DNA of 64,000 nt from an uncultured Alphaproteobacteria bacterium (GTDB lineage Bacteria > Pseudomonadota > Alphaproteobacteria > CAAHEQ01 > UBA3637): contig CALXVP010000003.1 in the NCBI GenBank assembly GCA_944392125.1, positions 56,367 to 120,366 of the forward strand, read 5' to 3'. The first letter of the stretch is position 1, and the number at the start of each line of letters is the position of its first letter. The notes below the pieces were generated by a model, which had not been told where the DNA came from, did not search any database, and saw only the letters and a list, made by a program, of their open reading frames with translations. Positions 37,654-45,115 of this stretch are shown here, one piece after another. The translations under genes were made by a program, and so were the position numbers.

Positions 37654-39366
37654 ATGGAAGAACAAAAACAAATAAGATGCGCAATTTACACACGTAAATC
37701 GACTGATGAAGGTCTTGAAAAAGAATTCAATACGCTTGAGGCCCAGCGTGAAGCTGGCGAAAACTTTGTAATGAGCATGAAGCACCAAGGTTGGGTAATC
37801 CTCCCTGAGCGTTATGATGACGGTGGTTTTAGCGGTGGTAATTTAAAAAGGCCTGCGTTGAAAAGATTAATGGCTGACGTAGAAAAAGGCATAGTGGACA
37901 TGATCGTAGTCTATAAGATAGATCGATTAACACGTTCACTTCTTGATTTCGCACAATTAGTTCAAACTTTTGAAAAGAATAATTGTTCATTCGTATCTGT
38001 GACACAGCACTTTAATACTTGCGATTCCATGGGCAAGTTAACATTAAATATTCTGCTGTCATTTGCACAATTTGAGCGTGAGCTTGGTGCGGAACGTGTC
38101 CGCGATAAAATTGCGGCCAGTAAGAAAAAAGGCATGTGGACTGGTGGGGCTATCCCACTTGGATATGACGTTAATAATAAAAAGTTGGTAATAAACCCAG
38201 CTGAGGCTGAAACAATACGATTCATTTTTGAGGACTATAAGAGAACAAGATCTCAAATAAGAACGGTGGAAGATCTGAACAAAAAAGGCTTCAAGCCGAA
38301 AACATGGAAAACAAAAACAGGAAAAATTGTTGGCTGTGAGATGTTTAACCATGCGATGATATCCAATATCCTTAACAACCCGATATACATTGGAATGGTT
38401 CCTTATAAGGGAGAGTTGTATAAGGGACAGCATAAAGCGATCATCACTCAGGAACTTTGGGATGAAACAAGAAAAGTAAAAAAAGACAACATTGGAACAG
38501 CATTCAGACCTTGCCGCTCTGTTAAAAACAGTTTGTTGAAAGGTCTACTTGAATGCTCGTGTTGTGGAACAATGACCCCAACCCGAAGTAAGAGAGGTAA
38601 TAAATATTATGAGTACTACACTTCCTTGAAGGCTGTTAAAGAAGGTGCAAATAACGCCCATTGCCAAATTGGAAGTATTCCAGCCGGTGCAATTGATAAT
38701 TTTGTTTTAGACAAGGTTAAAAAGATTTTTCAAACACCGGAACTACAGGAAGAACTACTGAAAGAATTTAAGCGGCAAAATGAAGACTTTAATGGTGCAG
38801 ATGTTCACAACATAGTGCAGGATATTGGCCAAGCTTTCCAGTACTTCGAGCCAGCCACTGTACACGAGTTTATCACAGAAGTTGTTGAAAAAGTCATCGT
38901 TTATACTGATCATATTATAATAAAACTTAGGCCGATGAGCGCAGACTTATTTGAACGCGGTGCAATTGAGAAAGACAGTCATTATAATGAAAAACTCCTT
39001 GAATTAAGTTATCCTGTAAAGTTCGGACGTAAACGCGGGTGTGTTCAGATTGTTGAACCTGATCAGCCAAGTGGTGAAACATGCGAGAGAGATATGAAGC
39101 TTTACAATGCTGTTACTCAGGCATTTTACTATAAACAAGTTATGGATGACCAAAAGATATCCCTCAGCGAACTCTCAAAAAGAGAAAAATTAGATCGTGG
39201 ATACATGGGACAAATCTTAAGGCTTACGACATTAGCTCCGGACATCATAATGGCAATTATAGAAGGTAGACAGCCAAAATTACTGACTGCACGAAGACTG
39301 ATCCGGGATCACTTCCCTTACTCATGGGAAGATCAAAGACGTGAACTCGGTTTTAACCCAGCATAA
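37654..39366 (+). CDS. Large serine recombinase (phage integrase)
   Basis: 570-residue site-specific recombinase expected to integrate and excise the prophage. The N-terminal resolvase domain has the catalytic serine in AIYTRKSTDEG (Ser16) and YDDGGFSGGNLKRPAL; it includes the LTRSLLDFAQLVQTFE and LLSFAQFERELGAERVRDKI helices. The recombinase domain follows (about 165-260) with FKPKTWKTKTGK, then a zinc ribbon (CSCCGTMTPT). The C-terminal part has a helix-turn-helix-like SLSELSKREKLDRGYMGQIL. Length and order are those of full-length family members. Confidence 0.93.
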   Translation: MEEQKQIRCAIYTRKSTDEGLEKEFNTLEAQREAGENFVMSMKHQGWVILPERYDDGGFSGGNLKRPALKRLMADVEKGIVDMIVVYKIDRLTRSLLDFAQLVQTFEKNNCSFVSVTQHFNTCDSMGKLTLNILLSFAQFERELGAERVRDKIAASKKKGMWTGGAIPLGYDVNNKKLVINPAEAETIRFIFEDYKRTRSQIRTVEDLNKKGFKPKTWKTKTGKIVGCEMFNHAMISNILNNPIYIGMVPYKGELYKGQHKAIITQELWDETRKVKKDNIGTAFRPCRSVKNSLLKGLLECSCCGTMTPTRSKRGNKYYEYYTSLKAVKEGANNAHCQIGSIPAGAIDNFVLDKVKKIFQTPELQEELLKEFKRQNEDFNGADVHNIVQDIGQAFQYFEPATVHEFITEVVEKVIVYTDHIIIKLRPMSADLFERGAIEKDSHYNEKLLELSYPVKFGRKRGCVQIVEPDQPSGETCERDMKLYNAVTQAFYYKQVMDDQKISLSELSKREKLDRGYMGQILRLTTLAPDIIMAIIEGRQPKLLTARRLIRDHFPYSWEDQRRELGFNPA

Positions 39367-39483
39367 AATAATAAACAAATTGCTCTTTCTGTATCTATGT
39401 ATGCGTTAAAAACATACATAGATATTTGATTTTATAAATTTTTCAACCGTTTATTGAAAAAAACTAAACTAATTGATATATGG

Positions 39484-39510
39484 CCTTTTGTATTAATCAT
39501 TAACAAAAGG
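39484..39510 (+). promoter_or_regulatory. CCTTTTGT/ACAAAAGG dyad, copy 1, over the ribosome site
   Basis: CCTTTTGT (39484-39491) and ACAAAAGG (39503-39510) with an 11-base loop; the 3' arm contains the AAAAGG ribosome site of the gene at 39518. A TTGAAA/TATATG promoter-like pair (39454-39482) places the start site near the dyad, so it could act as DNA operator or as RNA hairpin. Confidence 0.6.
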
Positions 39511-39517
39511 TTAAAAA

Positions 39518-40027
39518 ATGAAATATTTATTTGATGGACTACCACCAAAGGTAATTACTTATATCAAAATTCATTTGCGATATATTTATTCAACAGGGCT
39601 TTTTGATAGCCAAGAACGAGAGGACTTAATTCAAGATTTAGTCCTCTTTTATTTAGAGTTCATTCGAGAGCGAGGCGATGTTCCGGATGATACACTTTTT
39701 ATGGCCTTAAAATCAAAGGCCATGCACTTAGGACGAACCCGACTGCGAGAGATGCAATCGGGTTCTTTAAATATTGAGTCATTAAATAGTATGCTCGAAG
39801 CTGGTTTTGAGCCTGTCTCTTCATTTTCTATAGAAGATGTAGAACAGATAATAGCTATCAATGAAGCAAAGAAATGCCTAAAACAAAAAGAGCAAGACTT
39901 TATCGACCTCCTTCTCTCTGGCGTTCCTGTACATACAGCAAGAAAACAAGTGCATGGAAGCAATGATATTTTTTATAGGATTGAAAAGCGGTTAAAGGAG
40001 GCAAAACAAAAAAATAAAAAATTTTAA
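39518..40027 (+). CDS. Sigma-factor-like phage regulatory protein
   Basis: 169 residues, helical throughout. EREDLIQDLVLFYLEFI and KSKAMHLGRTRLREM resemble the region 2 of small sigma-70 family proteins, and the C-terminal half LKQKEQDFIDLLLSGVPVHT with ARKQVHGSNDIFYRIEKRLK reads like a region 4 helix-turn-helix. It is probably a phage transcription regulator that switches on later genes; alternative is a non-sigma helix-turn-helix protein. First gene after the recombinase, with a dyad overlapping its ribosome site. Confidence 0.5.
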   Translation: MKYLFDGLPPKVITYIKIHLRYIYSTGLFDSQEREDLIQDLVLFYLEFIRERGDVPDDTLFMALKSKAMHLGRTRLREMQSGSLNIESLNSMLEAGFEPVSSFSIEDVEQIIAINEAKKCLKQKEQDFIDLLLSGVPVHTARKQVHGSNDIFYRIEKRLKEAKQKNKKF

Positions 40028-40029
40028 TA

Positions 40030-40067
40030 TTTTTTGGGAAATTTTTCTGCTCGCCGGGAATTTACCT
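40030..40067 (+). repeat. 38-bp upstream element, copy 2
   Basis: Near-identical (37/38) to 37022-37059, beginning two bases after the stop of the sigma-like gene and running directly into the second CCTTTTGT/ACAAAAGG dyad. Confidence 0.85.
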
Positions 40068-40090
40068 TTTGTATCAACCATAACAAAAGG
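40065..40090 (+). promoter_or_regulatory. CCTTTTGT/ACAAAAGG dyad, copy 2, over the ribosome site
   Basis: CCTTTTGT (40065-40072) and ACAAAAGG (40083-40090), 10-base loop, the 3' arm forming the AAAAGGAG ribosome site of the gene at 40099. Arms are identical to copy 1 while the loop differs in sequence and length. Confidence 0.65.
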
Positions 40091-40098
40091 AGAAAAAA

Positions 40099-40344
40099 AT
40101 GGTTAAAAGTAAAAAGACTGTTTATGAAATCATTCAAACAATCCCGGTCGACAGTATGCTCTCTCTCTCATTCTCTCAGCTTCGTGACTTTGAAGCGCAA
40201 CTGAAAGAGGAAGTAATCGGGCATACACTGAAGCACAGAGAAAAGACCAAAGAATACCATCGCGCAGTTCTCGCTCTGAGGTGGGTTCAAGGTGTTATCC
40301 GAATTAAAACAATGGATGAATGCCAAGGGGTGCAACATGGATAA
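40099..40344 (+). CDS. Small phage protein of unknown function
   Basis: 81 residues, mainly helical, basic; SLSFSQLRDFEAQLKEEVIG and KEYHRAVLALRWVQGVI suggest a coiled-coil or two-helix protein. No family recognised. It has a strong ribosome site within the second dyad and its stop overlaps the start of the next gene by eight bases, so they are likely coupled. Confidence 0.65.
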   Translation: MVKSKKTVYEIIQTIPVDSMLSLSFSQLRDFEAQLKEEVIGHTLKHREKTKEYHRAVLALRWVQGVIRIKTMDECQGVQHG

Positions 40345-41044
40345 AAAGACAACTATTTTGTTAGACACTGCCGGCTTCCTCGCGGCTGTGCATAACTATA
40401 AGAAAAGCGAAATCGCGGATTTAATTGTTGCGCTATGTGAATTTAATTTATACGGATGCACTTCTGTAAAATTAACGGACATGAAAAAAATTCACTTTGA
40501 TGCGATTCAAGAAGTTATTGAATTGCGCAATTCGCGTTGGCTTAAAACATGCGAGATTAACGCGCAAAACGCAAAAAAGCGAACTGCAAATCGCAAAGCG
40601 ACCGCTGAGCGAAATTCAAGCGAGCCACCTGCACCAGCGCAAAGCGACCGCCCGGAAGATAAAGAGAGAGATAAAGAGAACGATAGTGAACTAGATGAAG
40701 ATAAAGAGTCCGATAATGATTTTATAAATAAAAAAGATAGAAATAAAGAGGCGGAAAATGTGGATAAGTCCCGATACGTAGGTGCTCCGAGTGTTGAAGA
40801 AGTAGCGATTTATTGCAAGGAAAGTGGTTATACTATCGACCCGGTGGCGTTTGTGAAGTGGAATTCTGACCGCGGCTGGATGAACGGCAAGAAGTACATT
40901 GCGCTGGATTGGCGAAAGGCTGTCAGAAAATGGTTTTGCAAAGAAAACGGTTTGTCCTACTCCGAAATGGAGAGCATGACGGACATCTGTCACGATATGC
41001 TTAGCAAAGTAAAGGGGGCGCAAGATGAAGCAAGTCACACTTGA
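40337..41044 (+). CDS. Phage replication-region protein with DUF6291-like N-terminus
   Basis: 235 residues. N-terminal part (FLLDTAGF-like start, SEIADLIVALCEFNLYG, IHFDAIQEVIELRNSRWLKT) resembles DUF6291-type domains found in phage replication modules. A long Lys/Glu/Asp repeat-rich linker (about 75-155, many KEKD/DKE runs) follows. The C-terminal part EVAIYCKESGYTIDPVAFVK and NGKKYIALDWRKAVRKWFCK resembles the DnaD-like or phage-replisome-organiser C-terminus. Start 40337 is supported by AAGGGG. Together with position, it may be a replication initiator or helicase-loading protein. Confidence 0.55.
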   Translation: MDKKTTILLDTAGFLAAVHNYKKSEIADLIVALCEFNLYGCTSVKLTDMKKIHFDAIQEVIELRNSRWLKTCEINAQNAKKRTANRKATAERNSSEPPAPAQSDRPEDKERDKENDSELDEDKESDNDFINKKDRNKEAENVDKSRYVGAPSVEEVAIYCKESGYTIDPVAFVKWNSDRGWMNGKKYIALDWRKAVRKWFCKENGLSYSEMESMTDICHDMLSKVKGAQDEASHT

Positions 41045-41447
41045 ACAAATCAAAAGAGATTTAGCAACGGCGGCTTACGTAGAGCGGCTTTTACCTCCGG
41101 TTCGACCGCCAAAATATCGGTGTTGGCTTTTTGAAATCGTTTACACTCCACAAGAAATTGCTTTTATGGATCAGCGACCAAAACCGCCTCGTCCAACTAA
41201 AGAGCAAATTGATATTTGGGAAAGAGTTATTCTGAAATGGTTGCCATTGCTGACTGTTGATGAAAGAACACTCGTATGGAAACGTGCTTGTCATATTCCT
41301 TGGAAGCTACTATGTCACGAATATGGCTTATCAAGGCCTCAATTGAACGTGCGATATGAACGTATTATCAATTACTTACGAGGTTACCTAGCAGGAAATT
41401 TGTCAAGACAAAAAAAGACAAGACATTTTCAAAAAAAAGTGCTATAA
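41025..41447 (+). CDS. DUF6362-like phage protein
   Basis: 140 residues. VERLLPPVRPPKYRCWLFEIVYTPQEIAFMD is a Pro/Trp-rich start, then KEQIDIWERVILKWLPLLTVDERTLVWKRA and a helix-turn-helix-like IPWKLLCHEYGLSRPQLNVRYER. The arrangement resembles DUF6362, common in alphaproteobacterial phages near replication genes. It overlaps the preceding gene by 20 bases and is the last gene before a strong terminator. Confidence 0.6.
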   Translation: MKQVTLEQIKRDLATAAYVERLLPPVRPPKYRCWLFEIVYTPQEIAFMDQRPKPPRPTKEQIDIWERVILKWLPLLTVDERTLVWKRACHIPWKLLCHEYGLSRPQLNVRYERIINYLRGYLAGNLSRQKKTRHFQKKVL

Positions 41448-41514
41448 AAATTGATATAATCGTGAGAAAGTGTGCAAACAGACATTCCGGTTATATCATT
41501 TTACAATAGCATTG

Positions 41515-41548
41515 AAATCCGCTGGCCGCAAACCAGCGGATTTTTTTT
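41515..41548 (+). terminator. Rho-independent terminator
   Basis: AAATCCGCTGG (41515-41525) and CCAGCGGATTT (41533-41543), 7-base loop, continuing into a run of eight T. Separates the replication-type genes from the SAM synthetase gene. Confidence 0.9.
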
Positions 41549-41549
41549 G

Positions 41550-41578
41550 TTGTAATTTTCCATTAAATCTGCCATAAT
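41550..41578 (+). promoter_or_regulatory. Promoter of the phage SAM synthetase gene
   Basis: TTGTAA (41550-41555), 17-base spacer, CATAAT (41573-41578), predicted start near 41585. Confidence 0.5.
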
Positions 41579-41584
41579 CAGAGC

Positions 41585-41655
41585 AACCTCGTCGGGTGAC
41601 GTGGTGATGTGGATTTAGGCCAACTTGTCCTACTATAACGGACTAAACAGGAGAA
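41585..41655 (+). promoter_or_regulatory. Structured 5' leader of the SAM synthetase gene, candidate regulatory RNA
   Basis: The 70-base leader folds into a hairpin CCTCGTC/GACGTGG with loop GGGT (near 41587-41604), then GTCC/GGAC with outer TTTA/TAAA pairing around a 9-base loop, ending just before the CAGGAG ribosome site. Location directly before a metK-type gene suggests metabolite control, but I could not match it to a known SAM riboswitch class. Confidence 0.35.
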
Positions 41656-41661
41656 AAATTT

Positions 41662-42708
41662 ATGCTGAAAACAGCTGAAGCGGTGTCGATCGGCCACCCG
41701 GATAAAACAGCCGATTACATTTCAAGTTACATTTTAGACAGACTTATCGAGCAGGATCCCGGCGTTCATTACGCTGTGGAAGTTATGATCAAAGATAACT
41801 GCGTTATGCTCGGTGGTGAGGTCAAAGGTTCGGTAGATATGTCAGACATAGAAACATATGTCAAGAATGCCCTCCGAGAAATCGGTTATGATGAACATTA
41901 CTCTAGTATATGGAAAAATTATGCCATAGATGTTCGACATATAGAGGTCATAAACAAAATCGGGGTTCAATCGGCCGACATCAACCAAGGTGTCGAGCGC
42001 GATGGATGGGGAGATCAAGGCGTGTTTGTGGGCTATGCCTGCAAAGGACCGGGCTTAATCAACCGCGAGTTATGGCTGGCACGCAAACTAAATAATGCTC
42101 TTTATGAACATGCAAAGACATCATCTAACCTTGGCCTTGACATAAAAACACAAATTACCATAGATGATGCAACCGGTGACATAGTGACGGCAATAGTTGC
42201 CATACCTATGTTAGAGCCGGAAGACATCAAACCATTTGTCGTTGATGCGCTTGGGACACAGCCAAAGTCCATCATCGTGAATGGCACCGGCATTTATCAA
42301 TTCCATTCATCCATTGCTGACTGTGGTATTACCGGTCGGAAATTGGCGTGCGACTTCTACTCTACCGCTTGTCCGATTGGCGGTGGTTCGCCCTGGACCA
42401 AGGACCCGAGCAAGGCTGACTTAACCTTGAATGTCTACGCACGTTACCTTGCAACCGAACATCTTGGCGACAATGATGAATGCTTCGTCTACCTTTCATC
42501 TTGCATCGGCAAGTCTGAACTGCCCAGCGGCTTTATCCGGACTGTTAAGAACGGTGTTGTTACGAATAGTCCGCTTGTTTGCAACCAAAAACCGAATACT
42601 TTAATCAAGTTCTTCGGCTTGGATCGACCGATTTACACCAAATTATGCCGCAAGACTTTGCAGGCGTTGACTATCGTTCCGGTTCAGGAAGACAAACTTG
42701 TTGCCTAA
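41662..42708 (+). CDS. metK: Phage-borne, divergent S-adenosylmethionine synthetase
   Basis: Makes S-adenosylmethionine from methionine and ATP. The 348-residue protein (cellular MetK about 384) retains SIGHPDKTADYIS (His12, Asp14, Lys15; the usual Glu before Gly is Ile10), GWGDQGVFVGYACKGP, LDIKTQITIDDATGD, GITGRKLACDFYSTACPI and GGGSPWTKDPSKADLT in place of GGGAFSGKDPTKVDRS. Key ATP/metal-binding residues therefore look intact, with a modified loop. A methyltransferase gene follows, so it may supply SAM for phage DNA methylation. Own promoter and structured leader. Confidence 0.85.
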   Translation: MLKTAEAVSIGHPDKTADYISSYILDRLIEQDPGVHYAVEVMIKDNCVMLGGEVKGSVDMSDIETYVKNALREIGYDEHYSSIWKNYAIDVRHIEVINKIGVQSADINQGVERDGWGDQGVFVGYACKGPGLINRELWLARKLNNALYEHAKTSSNLGLDIKTQITIDDATGDIVTAIVAIPMLEPEDIKPFVVDALGTQPKSIIVNGTGIYQFHSSIADCGITGRKLACDFYSTACPIGGGSPWTKDPSKADLTLNVYARYLATEHLGDNDECFVYLSSCIGKSELPSGFIRTVKNGVVTNSPLVCNQKPNTLIKFFGLDRPIYTKLCRKTLQALTIVPVQEDKLVA

Positions 42709-42971
42709 CCCCGCAGTTTCCGGGAGGTTCCGCCAGTTGGTCGCTCAACTTCGATCGGCCGAGGCCGGCGGGTCCTTCCTCGCTTCGGATCGTATGCGGG
42801 GCTCCAAGCCGCGGCATTTTTCTAGCAAAACACAAAAATTTTGGGTGGTCAGTGGTCGCATAAAAGCACAGTAATATCAAATAGTTATAACAACGAATTA
42901 AAATTTTGGGTGGTCACTTTTTAATTTTGGGTGGTCACCCTTTGTTTTATCACACAAATTCAGGAGCAAAA
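42709..42971. other. GC-rich structured intergenic element followed by triple direct repeat
   Basis: The first 90 bases directly after the metK stop are GC-rich and enclosed by CCCCGCA/TGCGGGG (about 42709-42801), with inner pairs GAGG/CCTC, CCGCC/GGCGG and AGTTG/CAACT. The next part is A/T-rich with the AATTTTGGGTGGTCA motif three times. Short frames on either strand here have no ribosome sites. Confidence 0.55.
42837..42937 (+). repeat. Three copies of AATTTTGGGTGGTCA
   Basis: Exact 15-mers at 42837-42851, 42902-42916 and 42923-42937. Copies 2 and 3 are 21 bases apart (two helical turns), copy 1 is 65 upstream of copy 2. All lie before the methyltransferase gene at 42972. Confidence 0.9.
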
Positions 42972-44246
42972 ATGGAATTTCAACAGAACTTTCCAGTGGA
43001 TAAACTTATCCCTTACGCACGCAACTCGCGCACGCATAATGATGAACAAGTGGCGCAGATTATGGCCAGTATTAAGGAGTTCGGCTTTACCAACCCGATC
43101 CTTATCGGCTCGGATAACGTTATTATTGCCGGACATGGCAGACTTTTGGCGGCTCAACGCCTAGGCATGACAGAAGTTCCGGTCATCGTCTTACCGGACT
43201 TAACTGAAACGCAACGTCGAGCCTTGGTCATTGCCGATAACCGGATCGCCCTCAACGCCGGTTGGGATGAAAAGATGTTGGCATTGGAAATCGGTGAGCT
43301 GAAGGATGAGGACTTTGACCTAACTAACCTCGGCTTTACCGATGATGAACTAAAGGCCCTCGAGAACTTTGGCGAAATTCAGGACACCGGTAACACCGAA
43401 GATGATGAAGTGCCTGAGGCACCGGTCGAACCTACCTCCAAGCATGGTGACGTTTGGCAGTTGGGAAACCACCGGTTGATGTGCGGCGACACGACTATGA
43501 TAGACGATTTCAAAAAGTTAATGCAAAACGACGTGGCTGACATGATCTTTACTGACCCGCCATACAATGTTAACTACGGCGCAACGATGAAAGACAAGCT
43601 CCGTTATCACACCAGTCCGAACCATGGCCGCACCATTATGAATGACAACCTGGGCGAAGATTTCGAGCAGTTCCTTTATGATGCCTGCACCAATATGCTG
43701 ATGTATTGCAAAGGTGCCGCCTACGTTTGCATGAGTTCGTCCGAACTTCACACCCTTTACTCGGCATTTGTGAAAGCCGGCGGCAAATGGTCAACCTTTA
43801 TCATTTGGGCCAAGAACACCTTTACCTTGGGCCGGGCTGACTATCAGCGGCAGTATGAGCCTATCCTCTATGGCTGGGTGAGCGACAAGCCTCACTATTG
43901 GTGTGGTGACCGGAACCAGTCCGACATTTGGGAATATAACAAGCCACAGCACAATGACCTGCACCCGACAATGAAACCGGTCGAGCTTGTTGAGCGCGCT
44001 ATCAACAACAGTTCCAAGGTTGGCGAGATTGTTTTGGACGGATTTGGCGGTTCCGGGTCGACTTTAATCGCCTGTGAGAAGACCGGTCGAGTCGCAAGAC
44101 TGATGGAATTGGACCCGAAATACTGCGATGTTATCGTGAAAAGATGGGAAGATTGGACCGGTAAAAAGGCTGTTCTGCTAGAAAGTGGCGAAATATCAAA
44201 AAATAATGCAGAAACAAGCACTTATAATGCAGAATTAACTGGATAA
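42972..44246 (+). CDS. ParB-domain-fused DNA methyltransferase
   Basis: 424 residues. The N-terminal ParB/sulfiredoxin-like domain (about 1-110) has VIIAGHGRLLAAQRLGM and ALVIADNRIALNAGWDE. The C-terminal domain is an N6-adenine or N4-cytosine methyltransferase of the beta order: catalytic DPPYNVNYG (D195-Y198) precedes the SAM-binding FGGSGSTLIACE (F358). HPTMKPVELVERAI is the family's substrate-side motif. Such ParB-MTases are typical of alphaproteobacterial phages and may modify phage DNA against host restriction. Start follows AGGAG; upstream triple repeat suggests autoregulation. Confidence 0.92.
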   Translation: MEFQQNFPVDKLIPYARNSRTHNDEQVAQIMASIKEFGFTNPILIGSDNVIIAGHGRLLAAQRLGMTEVPVIVLPDLTETQRRALVIADNRIALNAGWDEKMLALEIGELKDEDFDLTNLGFTDDELKALENFGEIQDTGNTEDDEVPEAPVEPTSKHGDVWQLGNHRLMCGDTTMIDDFKKLMQNDVADMIFTDPPYNVNYGATMKDKLRYHTSPNHGRTIMNDNLGEDFEQFLYDACTNMLMYCKGAAYVCMSSSELHTLYSAFVKAGGKWSTFIIWAKNTFTLGRADYQRQYEPILYGWVSDKPHYWCGDRNQSDIWEYNKPQHNDLHPTMKPVELVERAINNSSKVGEIVLDGFGGSGSTLIACEKTGRVARLMELDPKYCDVIVKRWEDWTGKKAVLLESGEISKNNAETSTYNAELTG

Positions 44247-44303
44247 TTCTTCGAAAAAGAGCGTTCATTGACTTGTAAGATACAACAGCGAAAGGAAATT
44301 AAA

Positions 44304-44615
44304 ATGAAAACAGTTAAAACTTACATGGTCAGAAAGCCCTCCGACCTCGACGAAGTAAAGAGCATAACCAGAGCCAACAGTGACAGACTTGAAACTGTGG
44401 CGGTGGTTGAAACCATTAACCTGACACCGGCCGAACATAAAAGAGTATGCAAGAGTCCATTAAACGACTACGGCTTCTTAAAAGGCAAAGGCGGCTACTG
44501 CGATGAGCACGAATACCGCCAGGTGGTTGAGATTACAGCAGACGGTCAGCCAACACTTTACGCTGACCCGTCAGGCTCAAGCTACTGCAGATACTTAGGC
44601 ATAGAGGTTAAATAA
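44304..44615 (+). CDS. Small phage protein, possibly DUF6329-like
   Basis: 103 residues. ETINLTPAEHKRVCKSPLND, FLKGKGGYCDEHEYRQVVE and a terminal SGSSYCRYLGIEVK with conserved-looking cysteines; composition resembles DUF6329-type phage proteins, a low-certainty match. Start 44304 follows GAAAGGAA. Begins a run of four small, tightly packed genes after the methyltransferase. Confidence 0.55.
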   Translation: MKTVKTYMVRKPSDLDEVKSITRANSDRLETVAVVETINLTPAEHKRVCKSPLNDYGFLKGKGGYCDEHEYRQVVEITADGQPTLYADPSGSSYCRYLGIEVK

Positions 44616-44625
44616 GGAGGTCGCC

Positions 44626-45114
44626 ATGAAGATTTTAAAGACACAAAACAAAACCTGGGGATTTTGGGGAACCGCCAGCAACCATATAGAACATAAAAAG
44701 GACATGCAGGTATTTTGGGATAAGGCCGCCGAGATAATTCAATCCAAGGGCTTAACACCGCAACAAACCCTGGGCCTGATGGACAGCCGCTGGGGCCGCC
44801 ACATCGCTGACGAGTTCGCCGAAGAACTCAGCACTAACCTGGAAACATTCGCCTCGGTATTTAAAAGGCAAATGAGCACGATCCGCCTGATTAAAGAGTT
44901 TCGCTACTATGTGGACCCGAAAGCATTCCCGGACGTAAAGCCCCGCGCTTATGAGAACTTTGCCAAGGATTTAACCAAACTCTGCAAGACCTACGGCGTA
45001 ACGATAAAGTGCATCGGCGGCGTAAGCCTGCACTCGCAAGACGAAATGAAAAAGCTCCTGGGTTACAGCTCAGACCTGGACAGCGGTGACATATTACCAA
45101 TTTGGAGAGATTAA
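44626..45114 (+). CDS. Phage protein of unknown function
   Basis: 162 residues, mixed alpha/beta. KTWGFWGTASNHIEHKKD is an aromatic start; MSTIRLIKEFRYYVDPKAFP and YGVTIKCIGGVSLHSQDEMK follow. No family recognised. It has an AAGGAGG site and lies 10 bases after the previous gene; the next starts two bases after its stop. Confidence 0.65.
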   Translation: MKILKTQNKTWGFWGTASNHIEHKKDMQVFWDKAAEIIQSKGLTPQQTLGLMDSRWGRHIADEFAEELSTNLETFASVFKRQMSTIRLIKEFRYYVDPKAFPDVKPRAYENFAKDLTKLCKTYGVTIKCIGGVSLHSQDEMKKLLGYSSDLDSGDILPIWRD

Positions 45115-45115
45115 A

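Noticed and set aside
42671..42880. Minus-strand frame across the GC-rich element after metK
   Set aside because: No ribosome site, overlaps the metK end, and the element is better explained by base pairing.
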